From contig JBHHZP010000204.1 of NCBI GenBank assembly GCA_046758085.1, positions 1-5,133 of the forward strand: a DNA stretch of 5,133 bases, written 5' to 3'. Of this stretch, positions 1 to 5,133 are shown one piece after another; the stretch's first letter is position 1; the number at the start of each line of letters is the position of its first letter. The notes beneath the pieces were generated by a model that saw nothing but the letters and a program-made list of their open reading frames with translations, did no database searches and was not told the DNA's origin. The position numbers and the translations under genes were made by a program. The stretch is from VRUB01 sp046758085. Lineage in GTDB: Bacteria > Pseudomonadota > Gammaproteobacteria > Acidiferrobacterales > SPGG2.

Positions 1-13
1 ACGCCTTTGCCAT
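1..13 (-). CDS. Start of a further gene, truncated by window edge (first 4 codons)
   Basis: On the minus strand an ATG at 13-11 is followed by codons for Ala-Lys-Ala and then the window ends. A GAGGAG Shine-Dalgarno sequence at 23-18 lies 4 nt upstream, which is what makes this start believable. It sits 48 bp beyond the terminator-like hairpin that closes the lyase gene, in the same direction. No function can be assigned from four residues. It may belong to the same pathway by position alone, or be an independent gene. Confidence 0.4.
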
Positions 14-17
14 CGTA

Positions 18-23
18 CTCCTC
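18..23 (-). promoter_or_regulatory. Ribosome binding site of the truncated gene
   Basis: GAGGAG on the minus strand, 4 nt before the ATG at 13-11. It is the main evidence that a gene starts at the left edge. Confidence 0.4.
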
Positions 24-60
24 GTATCGTGAATTACAGTCAGTGGTAAGGATCAAAATG

Positions 61-84
61 AACGGAGCCGTAAACGGCTCCGTT
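61..84 (-). terminator. Rho-independent terminator-like hairpin after the lyase gene
   Basis: A perfect 10-bp inverted repeat (AACGGAGCCG / CGGCTCCGTT) encloses a 4-nt loop, TTTA on the minus strand. It begins 20 bp past the lyase stop codon. On the minus strand it is followed by CATTTTG, so the U-run is short and interrupted by a C. This is a good stem with a mediocre tail. Position and strand fit the end of the gntR-lyase transcript. Some read-through into the gene starting at 13 is possible. Confidence 0.7.
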
Positions 85-104
85 TATGGATTCCGCAAGG
101 CTAC

Positions 105-1823
105 TTATTTGTACATGGTCTGGTTCTTAGTACCGGGCGCCCACACATCGATATCAACCCAGATGTTCACCAGGGCCGGCTTACCCGAAGCCACCGCTTC
201 GCGTGCGCGCTCTAATGCCGGGCGAATCTGGCTCGGCTCACGTACCTCCTCACCATGACCGCCGAGCATCTCAGCAAACTTATCATATGGCACATCGCCA
301 AGCATATTGCCGACATCACCGCGCTCCTTACCGTACTTCATAATCTGGCCACAACGGATCTGATTCATGGCTGAGTTATTACCAATAACGCCAAGGAACG
401 GCAAGTTGAAGCGCACGCAAGTCTCGAAATCCCAACCAGTGAGCGAAAATGCCCCGTCTCCAAAGTAACACAACACTTCCTTTTCGGGATGCACGTACTT
501 AGCAGCCATCGCAAACGGTACGCCGACACCAAGTGTGCCGAGCGGCCCCGGGTCCATCCAATGCCCAGGCTGGCGAGGCTGCACCGCTTGCGCCGTGATG
601 GTTACAACATCACCACCATCACCGATGTAAATCGTGTCCTCGGTCAGGAATTCGTTGAGTTCGTAGGCAACACGATAGGGATTAACGGGCACCGTGTCAG
701 ATTTGAACTCTGGCAGCATCTTCTCGTAGCGTTGTTCTTCCTCTGCTCTCAACTCCTCGAGCCACGCTTTACGTCGCTGAGCACCGTTGTCGGCACGTCC
801 ACTGGTGGCATCGGTAACCGCGCTGAGAATACACCCAACATCACCGACCAAGCCTAGCGAGATATCACGATTCTTACCGACGGTGCGATAGTCCATATCG
901 ATTTGCACCACCGTGGCATCAGCCCGCAACCGCTTGCCGTAACCCATACGAAAATCGAACGGCGTACCGACAATTACGATGACGTCGGCCTTGTCAAACG
1001 CTAAGCGTCGCGTGCGGTGAAAGTGATGTGCGTCGCCGGGGGGAAATGTGCCACGTCCGGCGCCGTTCATGTAGGCCGGGACGTTGAGGGTACGGGCGAA
1101 TTCGCGCGCAGCGTCGGCCGCACGACAAGTCCACACTTGACTGCCAAATAGCACGCATGGCCGTTCGGACTTGATCAAGATATCCGCCAGCTTTTCGATA
1201 TCATCCGGATCCGCTAATGTCCTCGTCGACGCGCGGTAGTGTCCCGCTTGTGGTATCCGTACCTTGGCTACGTCAACCTTAGCATCGAGAACATCGCGCG
1301 GGATCTCCAGAAACGTCGGGCCAGGGGCGCCGTTTAAACATTCCCGAAATGCCATGCTAACCATATCAGCGGCGCGCTCGGTCGATGGCACAGTAGCCGC
1401 AAACTTGGTTATCGACTGCATGATGTCGACATGTGGCAAGTCCTGTAGTGATCCCATCTTGTGCTGGGTTAACGCACCTTGTCCCCCAATCAACAAAAAC
1501 GGACTCTCGGCACGAAACGCGTTGGCGACCCCGGTAACCGCATCGGTGGTGCCGGGACCGGCGGTCACCACAGCGCAGCCGGGTCTGCCGGTCATGCGCG
1601 CGTAACCATCGGCGGCATGTGCCGCCACTTGTTCATGACGCACGTCGAGGATCTTGATGCCTTCATCCAGACAGCCATCATAGATATCGATAATGTGGCC
1701 ACCGCAAAGGGTAAATATTATATCGACACCCTCATTCTTGAGGGCTTTGGCAACCAGGTGGCCGCCTGAAATAGTTTCTGCCTGTTCTCGCCCTACATCT
1801 GCTTTCTTTGCCGCTTCCGCCAT
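105..1823 (-). CDS. ThDP-dependent lyase, ILVBL/HACL2-like (acetolactate synthase superfamily)
   Basis: Cytoplasmic ThDP enzyme of 572 residues, complete, with the usual three domains: N-terminal PYR (about 15-185), central (about 200-340) and C-terminal PP (about 380-560). Seen directly: the catalytic glutamate Glu64 in RHEQVAAHAADGYAR, the GPG loop at 89-91, and the cofactor motif GDG at 455-457 ending in NN at 482-483. From memory of the family, LCGGH (39-43), GSQ (227-229), ADVIVIVGTPFDFR (279-292) and DPGPLGTLGVG (424-434) resemble human ILVBL/HACL2 more than biosynthetic acetolactate synthases. That favours cleavage of a 2-hydroxyacyl-CoA into an aldehyde or ketone plus formyl-CoA. Automatic annotation would probably say acetolactate synthase large subunit; there is no small subunit here. 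Oxalyl-CoA decarboxylase is another relative. The start is fixed by GGAGG 6 nt upstream. It follows gntR by 34 bp and is probably co-transcribed with it. The superfamily is certain; the exact reaction is inferred. Confidence 0.93.
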   Translation of the reverse strand: MAEAAKKADVGREQAETISGGHLVAKALKNEGVDIIFTLCGGHIIDIYDGCLDEGIKILDVRHEQVAAHAADGYARMTGRPGCAVVTAGPGTTDAVTGVANAFRAESPFLLIGGQGALTQHKMGSLQDLPHVDIMQSITKFAATVPSTERAADMVSMAFRECLNGAPGPTFLEIPRDVLDAKVDVAKVRIPQAGHYRASTRTLADPDDIEKLADILIKSERPCVLFGSQVWTCRAADAAREFARTLNVPAYMNGAGRGTFPPGDAHHFHRTRRLAFDKADVIVIVGTPFDFRMGYGKRLRADATVVQIDMDYRTVGKNRDISLGLVGDVGCILSAVTDATSGRADNGAQRRKAWLEELRAEEEQRYEKMLPEFKSDTVPVNPYRVAYELNEFLTEDTIYIGDGGDVVTITAQAVQPRQPGHWMDPGPLGTLGVGVPFAMAAKYVHPEKEVLCYFGDGAFSLTGWDFETCVRFNLPFLGVIGNNSAMNQIRCGQIMKYGKERGDVGNMLGDVPYDKFAEMLGGHGEEVREPSQIRPALERAREAVASGKPALVNIWVDIDVWAPGTKNQTMYK

Positions 1824-1829
1824 AGCTTT

Positions 1830-1834
1830 CCTCC
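1830..1834 (-). promoter_or_regulatory. Ribosome binding site of the lyase gene
   Basis: GGAGG on the minus strand with a 6-nt spacer to the ATG at 1823. It is much stronger than the site before gntR, so the enzyme may be translated more efficiently than the regulator from a shared mRNA. Confidence 0.75.
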
Positions 1835-1857
1835 AACTAGGGTGAGGGTTTAACTGC

Positions 1858-2547
1858 TTAGTCTAGATAGTCAACGTTCTTTTCAACATGAGCCGCTAAA
1901 CTCAAGGTGTGCTCACGGACAAGCCGCTCCGCCAACTCGGTATCGCGTTGTTCAAGCGCTTCGATTATGTGCATGTGATCGATAATGGAGCGGCTCGCTC
2001 GGTCGTCTTCCGAGATTGTGCGTGCACGGATCCAACGCATATGAAGAAATAGATTTCTCGCCGTGTGATTTAATAGATCACAGTGGCTCATCTTCAGAAT
2101 CGCCTGATGAAACTGGATGTTCGCCTCCGAATATTCGTCGATCTTTGCTTGCACTTGATTGTTTTCAAATGTGGCGAACATCTTGCGTAAGGTGGAAATC
2201 TCTTCATCACTGGCGTTCAAAGTAATTAGACGTGCGGCCATGCCTTCTAACGCGGCCCATATCGTGATCATCTCCAGGATTTGCTTTTTGGTCTTGCGAA
2301 CAACAAACACGCCCTTTCGCGGCACGGTGCGAACGAAACCCTCTTGCTCAAGACGAGCTATCGCTTCGCGGATAGGGGTACGACTCACCCCTAAGTCTTG
2401 CGCCAATTGGCGCTTGTCGAGCCTGGGCTCTTCGATATGGGCATCGACATTCATCGACACGATCGCCTGCTTCAAGGCATTGTAGATCTTGTCCTTTAGG
2501 GCGAAATCGACGTTTACGGACGGGACATCTAGTCGTGCGATTGCCAT
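1858..2547 (-). CDS. GntR-family transcriptional regulator, FCD (FadR-type) subfamily
   Basis: Ligand-responsive DNA-binding protein of 229 residues, the usual length for this subfamily. Residues about 17-85 form the winged helix-turn-helix, with LAQDLGVSRTPIREAIARLE (48-67) spanning the recognition helix and the wing near RKGVFVVR. Residues about 88-220 form the all-helical FCD effector domain. Its metal or carboxylate pocket is visible as Asn143 and His147 (NIQFH), His191 (DHMHIIEAL) and His213 (VREH). The first ligand position, usually Asp, is Asn here, which the family tolerates. Such proteins commonly sense organic acids and repress the neighbouring catabolic genes. The gene lies between the transporter and the lyase, with a palindromic operator at 2589-2607 in its own promoter, which suggests autoregulation and control of the lyase. 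Its ribosome site is weak (GGA, 6 nt spacer). Its GC content is low compared with the tct genes. The effector is unknown. Confidence 0.93.
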   Translation of the reverse strand: MAIARLDVPSVNVDFALKDKIYNALKQAIVSMNVDAHIEEPRLDKRQLAQDLGVSRTPIREAIARLEQEGFVRTVPRKGVFVVRKTKKQILEMITIWAALEGMAARLITLNASDEEISTLRKMFATFENNQVQAKIDEYSEANIQFHQAILKMSHCDLLNHTARNLFLHMRWIRARTISEDDRASRSIIDHMHIIEALEQRDTELAERLVREHTLSLAAHVEKNVDYLD

Positions 2548-2588
2548 GGTTGGTCCAAAAAGCGATTAGTTAAGTCATACTGTAGTAT

Positions 2589-2607
2589 CTGGTATACCGT
2601 ATACCAG
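2589..2607. promoter_or_regulatory. Palindromic GntR-type operator
   Basis: CTGGTATACCGTATACCAG is a perfect inverted repeat: two 9-nt arms around a single central base. The inner GGTATACC is itself palindromic. FCD-type GntR operators are typically short palindromes with a TGGT...ACCA or GTATAC core, and this one lies 42 bp upstream of gntR. It covers the predicted -10, so binding would block transcription. I saw no second copy of the GTATAC core elsewhere in the window. Confidence 0.75.
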
Positions 2608-2626
2608 CCGTAAACTGTCGGCGCAA
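2598..2626 (-). promoter_or_regulatory. Predicted sigma-70 promoter of gntR-lyase
   Basis: On the minus strand TTGCGC (2626-2621) and TATACG (2603-2598) are separated by 17 nt. They match the consensus -35 at three of six bases and the -10 at four of six. The -10 is inside the 19-nt palindrome. Transcription would start near 2590, giving a leader of about 43 nt before the gntR ATG. An alternative pair (TTTACG at 2614-2609 with GATACT at 2589-2584) has a less favourable 19-nt spacer. Confidence 0.45.
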
Positions 2627-2644
2627 TATTTCACCATTCGCCTC

Positions 2645-2812
2645 CTAAGCCTCGCTGCCCGATGCCCGCTTCGATAAGGCGCCCTTAACGACCTTAAACA
2701 GCGGCAGGAAAAGGAGCAGGATCGCGACCGCCATAATGCTTCCCGGCGATCGGGCGCTGCCAATCGCATGGTCGCAACCTCGCCGCGCCACCGCCGCAAG
2801 TGAGGCAGGCGC
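2645..2812 (-). pseudogene. Degenerate 3' end of a second tctA
   Basis: This stretch between the tctA stop and the gntR promoter still resembles the C-terminus of a TctA permease. 2759-2742 reads QRPIAG. After one extra base (2741), 2740-2648 reads SIMAVAILLLFLPLFKVV and onward to a TAG at 2647-2645. Joined, QRPIAG-SIMAVAILLLFLPLFKVV aligns without gaps to residues 471-494 of the intact TctA next door (QRPVSSPLMIAALALFLLPV...), sharing Q, R, P, M, A, L, L, P and V. Further upstream, in a third frame with a second break near 2760, HLRRWRGEV recalls the NLRRSLIMGDG stretch of TctA. The helix and stop position are what a family C-terminus should show, but the two frame breaks leave it nonfunctional. 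The segment is short, so homology is a strong suspicion rather than proof. Confidence 0.5.
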
Positions 2813-2814
2813 CG

Positions 2815-4338
2815 TTATTCCGCAGGCAACGCCCCCCGTGCGCGTATTCTGCGCCAGACCATCTGAATCACCGGCAGCAGAAACAGGGCGAGCGCTGCGA
2901 TCATTAGCGGCGACGACACCGGCCGCTGAAAGAAGATCAGCATGGAGCCGTCGCCCATGATGAGGCTCCGGCGCAGATTCGCCTCGGTCATATCCCCGAG
3001 CACGAGCGCCACCACCAGCGGCGCCAGGGGATAGTCCAGCCGGCGCAGAACGAAGCCGATGATGCCGAAGAGCAGCACATACCAGACGTCGAGAATCGCG
3101 TTTTGGATGGCGAATGCGCCGGCGATGCTCAGCACGACGATAATCGGTGCCAGGATCGCGTACGGCGTGCGCAGCATCATCGCCAGCAGCGGCGTAGCCG
3201 TCAGGCAGATCACGATCGCGGCCAAGTTCGCCAGATAGAGGCTGGAGATGAAGCCCCAGACGAACTCCGGCTGCTCGGTGAACAAACGCGGGCCCGGGAT
3301 GAAGCCCCACATGAACACGCCGGCCATCATGACGGCGGCCGTCGGCGACCCGGGTATGCCGAGCGCCAGCATCGGCAGAATCGCGCCGGTACCGGCGGCG
3401 TTGTTGGCGGCCTCCGGCGCCACCACGCCCTCGACGGCCCCCTTGCCGAACCGCTCGGGATGCCGGGAGACCTTCTGCGCAAAGCCGTAGGCCATGAAGG
3501 AGGCCGGCGTCGCTCCGGCGCCGGGCAGGATGCCGGTGAAGAAGCCCAGCAGCGCGGAGCCGGTCGCCAGCCAGCCGTTTTTGAACACGGCTGCGGCGCC
3601 CGCGCTGATGTCATGCAGTCCCAGCTTGGCGGCCCGCGTTACATCTTCGATTCGCACCTTGTAGCGGTCAGCGGCGTTGCTGAGCACCTCGCCGATGCCG
3701 AACAGGCCGATGGTGACGGGCACGAAATGAAAGCCGCGCATCATCTCGATGCTACCGAAGGTCAGCCGCGGCTCACCGGTCACCACGTCGAGCCCGACCG
3801 TCGACAAGAGGAAGCCGGCGGCGATCATGATCACCGTTTTGGATGGCGAGCCGCCCAAGCCGACGAAGGTGCCGAAGGCGATCAGGAGGACCGCGAACAT
3901 CTCCGGCGGCCCGAATCGCAGCGCCATCTGCGCGAATGGCACGGCGAAGAAGGTGAACAGGACGGCGGCGATGATGGCCCCGAAAAAAGAGACCCAGAAA
4001 CCGACCGACATGGCGAGGCCGGCCTTGCCCTGCACGGCGAGCGGCCGGCCATCGAACATGGTCGCGACCGACCAGGGATTGCCGGGCACGGCGAACAGGA
4101 TGGACGTGATCAGGCCGCCATACATGGCGCCCCAGTAGATGCCCGCCAGCATCACGAGTGCCGAGACCGGCTCAAAGTAGACGGTGATGGGAAGCAGAAT
4201 AGCGACGCCGGTGGTGCCCCCGACCCCGGGAATGACGCCGACCAGTAACCCCAGTATCACGCCCAGCATCATGAAGCCGAGCCGCGTCGGCTCCATCAGG
4301 GCGCCAAACCCGGTCATCAGCAAATCGATGGATTCCAT
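2815..4338 (-). CDS. tctA: Tripartite tricarboxylate transporter, large permease subunit TctA
   Basis: Large inner-membrane subunit of a TTT system, which imports carboxylates in secondary (ion-coupled) fashion with substrate delivered by the periplasmic receptor TctC. The 507 residues are full length for the family and are dominated by about 12 hydrophobic segments. The two halves carry the characteristic related motifs: GVIPGVGGTTGVAILLP at 34-50 and GILPGAGATPASFMAYG at 269-285. PEAANNAAGTGAILPMLALG (308-327), IPGSPTAAVMMAG (328-340) and the C-terminal RP motif before the last helix (472-473) also fit. The ATG at 4338 has GGGA 7 nt upstream and is preceded by a 48-bp gap after tctB, consistent with one tctCBA operon. 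GC content is much higher than in gntR and the lyase. Immediately downstream is a possible fragment of another tctA. The substrate class cannot be told from the permease. Confidence 0.96.
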   Translation of the reverse strand: MESIDLLMTGFGALMEPTRLGFMMLGVILGLLVGVIPGVGGTTGVAILLPITVYFEPVSALVMLAGIYWGAMYGGLITSILFAVPGNPWSVATMFDGRPLAVQGKAGLAMSVGFWVSFFGAIIAAVLFTFFAVPFAQMALRFGPPEMFAVLLIAFGTFVGLGGSPSKTVIMIAAGFLLSTVGLDVVTGEPRLTFGSIEMMRGFHFVPVTIGLFGIGEVLSNAADRYKVRIEDVTRAAKLGLHDISAGAAAVFKNGWLATGSALLGFFTGILPGAGATPASFMAYGFAQKVSRHPERFGKGAVEGVVAPEAANNAAGTGAILPMLALGIPGSPTAAVMMAGVFMWGFIPGPRLFTEQPEFVWGFISSLYLANLAAIVICLTATPLLAMMLRTPYAILAPIIVVLSIAGAFAIQNAILDVWYVLLFGIIGFVLRRLDYPLAPLVVALVLGDMTEANLRRSLIMGDGSMLIFFQRPVSSPLMIAALALFLLPVIQMVWRRIRARGALPAE

Positions 4339-4386
4339 CGCCTGGTCCCGTTTGCCTGGAAATGTTCTTGTATCGTCGGACGGCCG

Positions 4387-4884
4387 TCAGAACGGCAGGA
4401 GGTCCGATTCGTAGAACACGCTCAAGGGCATGTTGATGTTGAAGCTCACGCGCAGCGTGAACCACAAGGCGAGCGGAAGCAGGATTCCTCCGGCGAGCGC
4501 CTGGTACCAGCGGAACCTGCCGTACCAGGCCATGAAGAGCGCGAGATACATCCCGGAGGTGGCGTAAAGGCCCCCCCAGGGAAGGACGAAGACCGTGATC
4601 GCGATCGGGATTCCAACCTTAAGTAGGTCCGTCACCTCCTGCAATTCCTCGAAGAAAGGCCGCCGATCAGGCTTCGTCACACTCAGGACCAAGACGGCGG
4701 CGGCGGCGATGACCATGCAGAGGGTCAGAAAGAACGGGAAGAAGCCGGGCTGGGGGCCGGACTCGCCCCAGCCCGGCCCCAGCCCGATCGCGTTGTGGAA
4801 GATCAGGCCGCCCAGCGCGATGAAGACGATGGCGACACCGATCTCCACCGCTTTATGGTTCGTGCGGAGCCAAATGGACGGCAT
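4387..4884 (-). CDS. tctB: Tripartite tricarboxylate transporter, small membrane subunit TctB
   Basis: Small, poorly conserved inner-membrane partner of TctA, with four predicted helices (roughly residues 13-32, 46-69, 89-121 broken by a Trp-Gly-Gly turn, and 128-144, counted from the ATG). The family signature is clear: a short loop ending in GPQPGFFPFF (43-52) before helix 2, and a C-terminus of the form L-V-F-x(n)-LLPF. The start is uncertain. ATG at 4884 has GGTGA 5 nt upstream; in-frame GTG at 4893 and TTG at 4902 would add three or six residues (TTG has only GAG nearby). I chose the ATG because nothing conserved is gained by extending. The gene lies between tctC and tctA in the usual order. 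The region encoding the loop contains a strong 12-bp inverted repeat. Confidence 0.92.
   Translation of the reverse strand: MPSIWLRTNHKAVEIGVAIVFIALGGLIFHNAIGLGPGWGESGPQPGFFPFFLTLCMVIAAAAVLVLSVTKPDRRPFFEELQEVTDLLKVGIPIAITVFVLPWGGLYATSGMYLALFMAWYGRFRWYQALAGGILLPLALWFTLRVSFNINMPLSVFYESDLLPF
4744..4777. repeat. 12-bp perfect inverted repeat inside tctB
   Basis: GCCGGGCTGGGG (4744-4755) and CCCCAGCCCGGC (4766-4777) are exact reverse complements separated by a 10-nt loop, all within the codons for the Gly/Pro-rich loop of TctB. In mRNA this would form a very stable hairpin. It has no T-run, so it is not a standard terminator. Gly (GGN) and Pro (CCN) codons naturally produce such complementarity, so it may be incidental. 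Confidence 0.8.
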
Positions 4885-4932
4885 GGTCTTCACCGTCTGC
4901 AATTTGCTCGTTCTTCTAGCCTTTCAGACGCA

Positions 4933-5133
4933 TCACCTCTTCTTGAGGTCGTCACGCAGCTCCCACCCGGCCGCCTTGATCGCGTCGACGTGATCCTTCT
5001 CGAAGGTGACGAGCCATGTCCTGTACTCCTTCGGCCCTTTGAAAGTCGGAACCATCCCTCTCTTCTTCATGAAGTCCTGCCACTCCTTGGACTCGAAGAC
5101 CTTCTGGAAGAGGTTCTGGTACCAGGCCACCGC
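4933..5133 (-). CDS. tctC: TctC/Bug-family periplasmic solute-binding receptor, C-terminal fragment (5' end outside window)
   Basis: Only the last 66 residues are present; the frame is open to the window edge at 5133. The segment AWYQNLFQKVFESKEWQDFM, then RGMVPTF, KGPKEYRTWLV and a final AAGW motif matches the C-terminal helices of TctC-type receptors (a helix with S/P-x-E-W or similar, a G-x-x-P turn, a helix gripping the lobe, and an ending around KAAG). These receptors are secreted and deliver carboxylates to TctAB. The signal peptide and most of the binding site (the two lobes with the ligand-carboxylate loops) lie outside the window, so the substrate is not readable. A GTG at 5130 is internal, not a start. 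TctB follows 48 bp later, giving the order tctC-tctB-tctA. Position next to tctBA makes the assignment firm. Confidence 0.88.
   Translation of the reverse strand, partial: AVAWYQNLFQKVFESKEWQDFMKKRGMVPTFKGPKEYRTWLVTFEKDHVDAIKAAGWELRDDLKKR

Larger units (their letters stand above)
2575..2637 (-). other. 20-codon ORF with strong Shine-Dalgarno, probable truncated gene start
   Basis: ATG at 2637-2635 opens a 20-residue reading frame (MVKYCADSLRLVYG...) ending in TGA at 2577-2575. AGGAGG at 2646-2641 lies 3 nt before the ATG and 6 nt before the next codon, GTG, which could be the true start. The SD overlaps the stop codon of the tctA remnant, an arrangement expected of translationally coupled operon genes. 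I do not recognise the peptide. The GntR operator and predicted promoter lie inside it, so it is most likely the decayed first codons of a gene that once followed the lost tctA, or chance. A leader peptide is less likely because the predicted transcript starts within it. Confidence 0.25.

Noticed and set aside
489..857. Plus-strand frames opposite the lyase (here and at 7-258, 1264-1605 and 1479-1769)
   Set aside because: No recognisable domains and no convincing ribosome sites. All lie opposite, or mostly opposite, a complete and well-conserved ThDP enzyme.
2645..2815. Simple assembly misjoin inside tctA as the explanation for the duplicate C-terminus
   Set aside because: A homologous misjoin would normally leave one hybrid C-terminus, not an intact one with its stop followed by a second, frame-broken one. 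A misjoin elsewhere near 2600-2830 is not excluded and is listed as an alternative for the GC step.
2748..3310. Upstream part of a 221-codon minus-strand frame overlapping tctA
   Set aside because: Within the tctA region it is an out-of-frame shadow (Arg/Ala/Pro-rich). Only its last part, from about 2740 to 2645, is protein-like, and that is reported as the tctA remnant.
3103..4248. Long plus-strand reading frame of 381 codons opposite tctA
   Set aside because: Its product is low-complexity and rich in Arg, Asp, His, Gly and Gln, as expected for the antisense of a GC-rich membrane-protein gene. The minus-strand frame is an unmistakable TctA.
4379..4388. GACGGCCGTC palindrome at the tctB stop codon
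   Set aside because: Only ten bases with no loop and no T-run. It is expected by chance in GC-rich sequence and is not a terminator between tctB and tctA.
4571..4577. Run of seven C (G on the coding strand) in tctB as a phase-variation tract
   Set aside because: It is short, encodes Trp-Gly-Gly in an intact frame, and lies in very GC-rich DNA where such runs are common.

Overview
The window reads almost entirely on the minus strand, so genes are described from high to low coordinates. The proteins look proteobacterial: a tripartite tricarboxylate transporter (TTT), an FCD-type GntR regulator and an ILVBL/HACL2-like thiamine diphosphate (ThDP) enzyme. I cannot name a genus. No RNA genes, CRISPR arrays, insertion sequences or attachment sites were seen.

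Layout in transcription order. (1) 5133-4387 holds the last 66 codons of a TctC-type periplasmic receptor, then the small membrane protein TctB. (2) 4338-2815 is the complete 12-helix permease TctA. These three genes are very GC-rich (42 of 60 bases in 3001-3060). (3) 2812-2645, directly after the tctA stop, looks like a broken 3' end of a second tctA: the C-terminal RP motif and last membrane helix can still be read, interrupted by two frame breaks. It is followed by a strong Shine-Dalgarno sequence and a 20-codon ORF. (4) 2637-2548 carries a likely promoter whose -10 lies inside a perfect 19-nt palindrome typical of GntR operators. (5) 2547-1858 is the gntR regulator. (6) 1823-105 is the ThDP lyase, 34 bp downstream, with a good ribosome binding site. 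(7) 84-61 is a 10-bp-stem terminator-like hairpin. (8) 13-1 appears to be the first codons of a further gene that runs off the window.

The gntR/lyase half is clearly less GC-rich than the transporter half (22 of 60 in 2041-2100; 31 of 60 in 301-360). The composition change coincides with the tctA remnant. The simplest reading is that a foreign high-GC tctCBA module was joined next to, or replaced, a native transporter that once stood upstream of gntR and the lyase. An assembly join is the alternative.

Functionally, the locus suggests uptake of a carboxylate by TctABC and breakdown of a 2-hydroxyacyl-CoA (or 2-oxo acid) by the ThDP enzyme, with the GntR protein sensing a related ligand and repressing its own promoter and the lyase. 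The substrate cannot be read from this window: most of TctC is missing and no CoA ligase or transferase is present.
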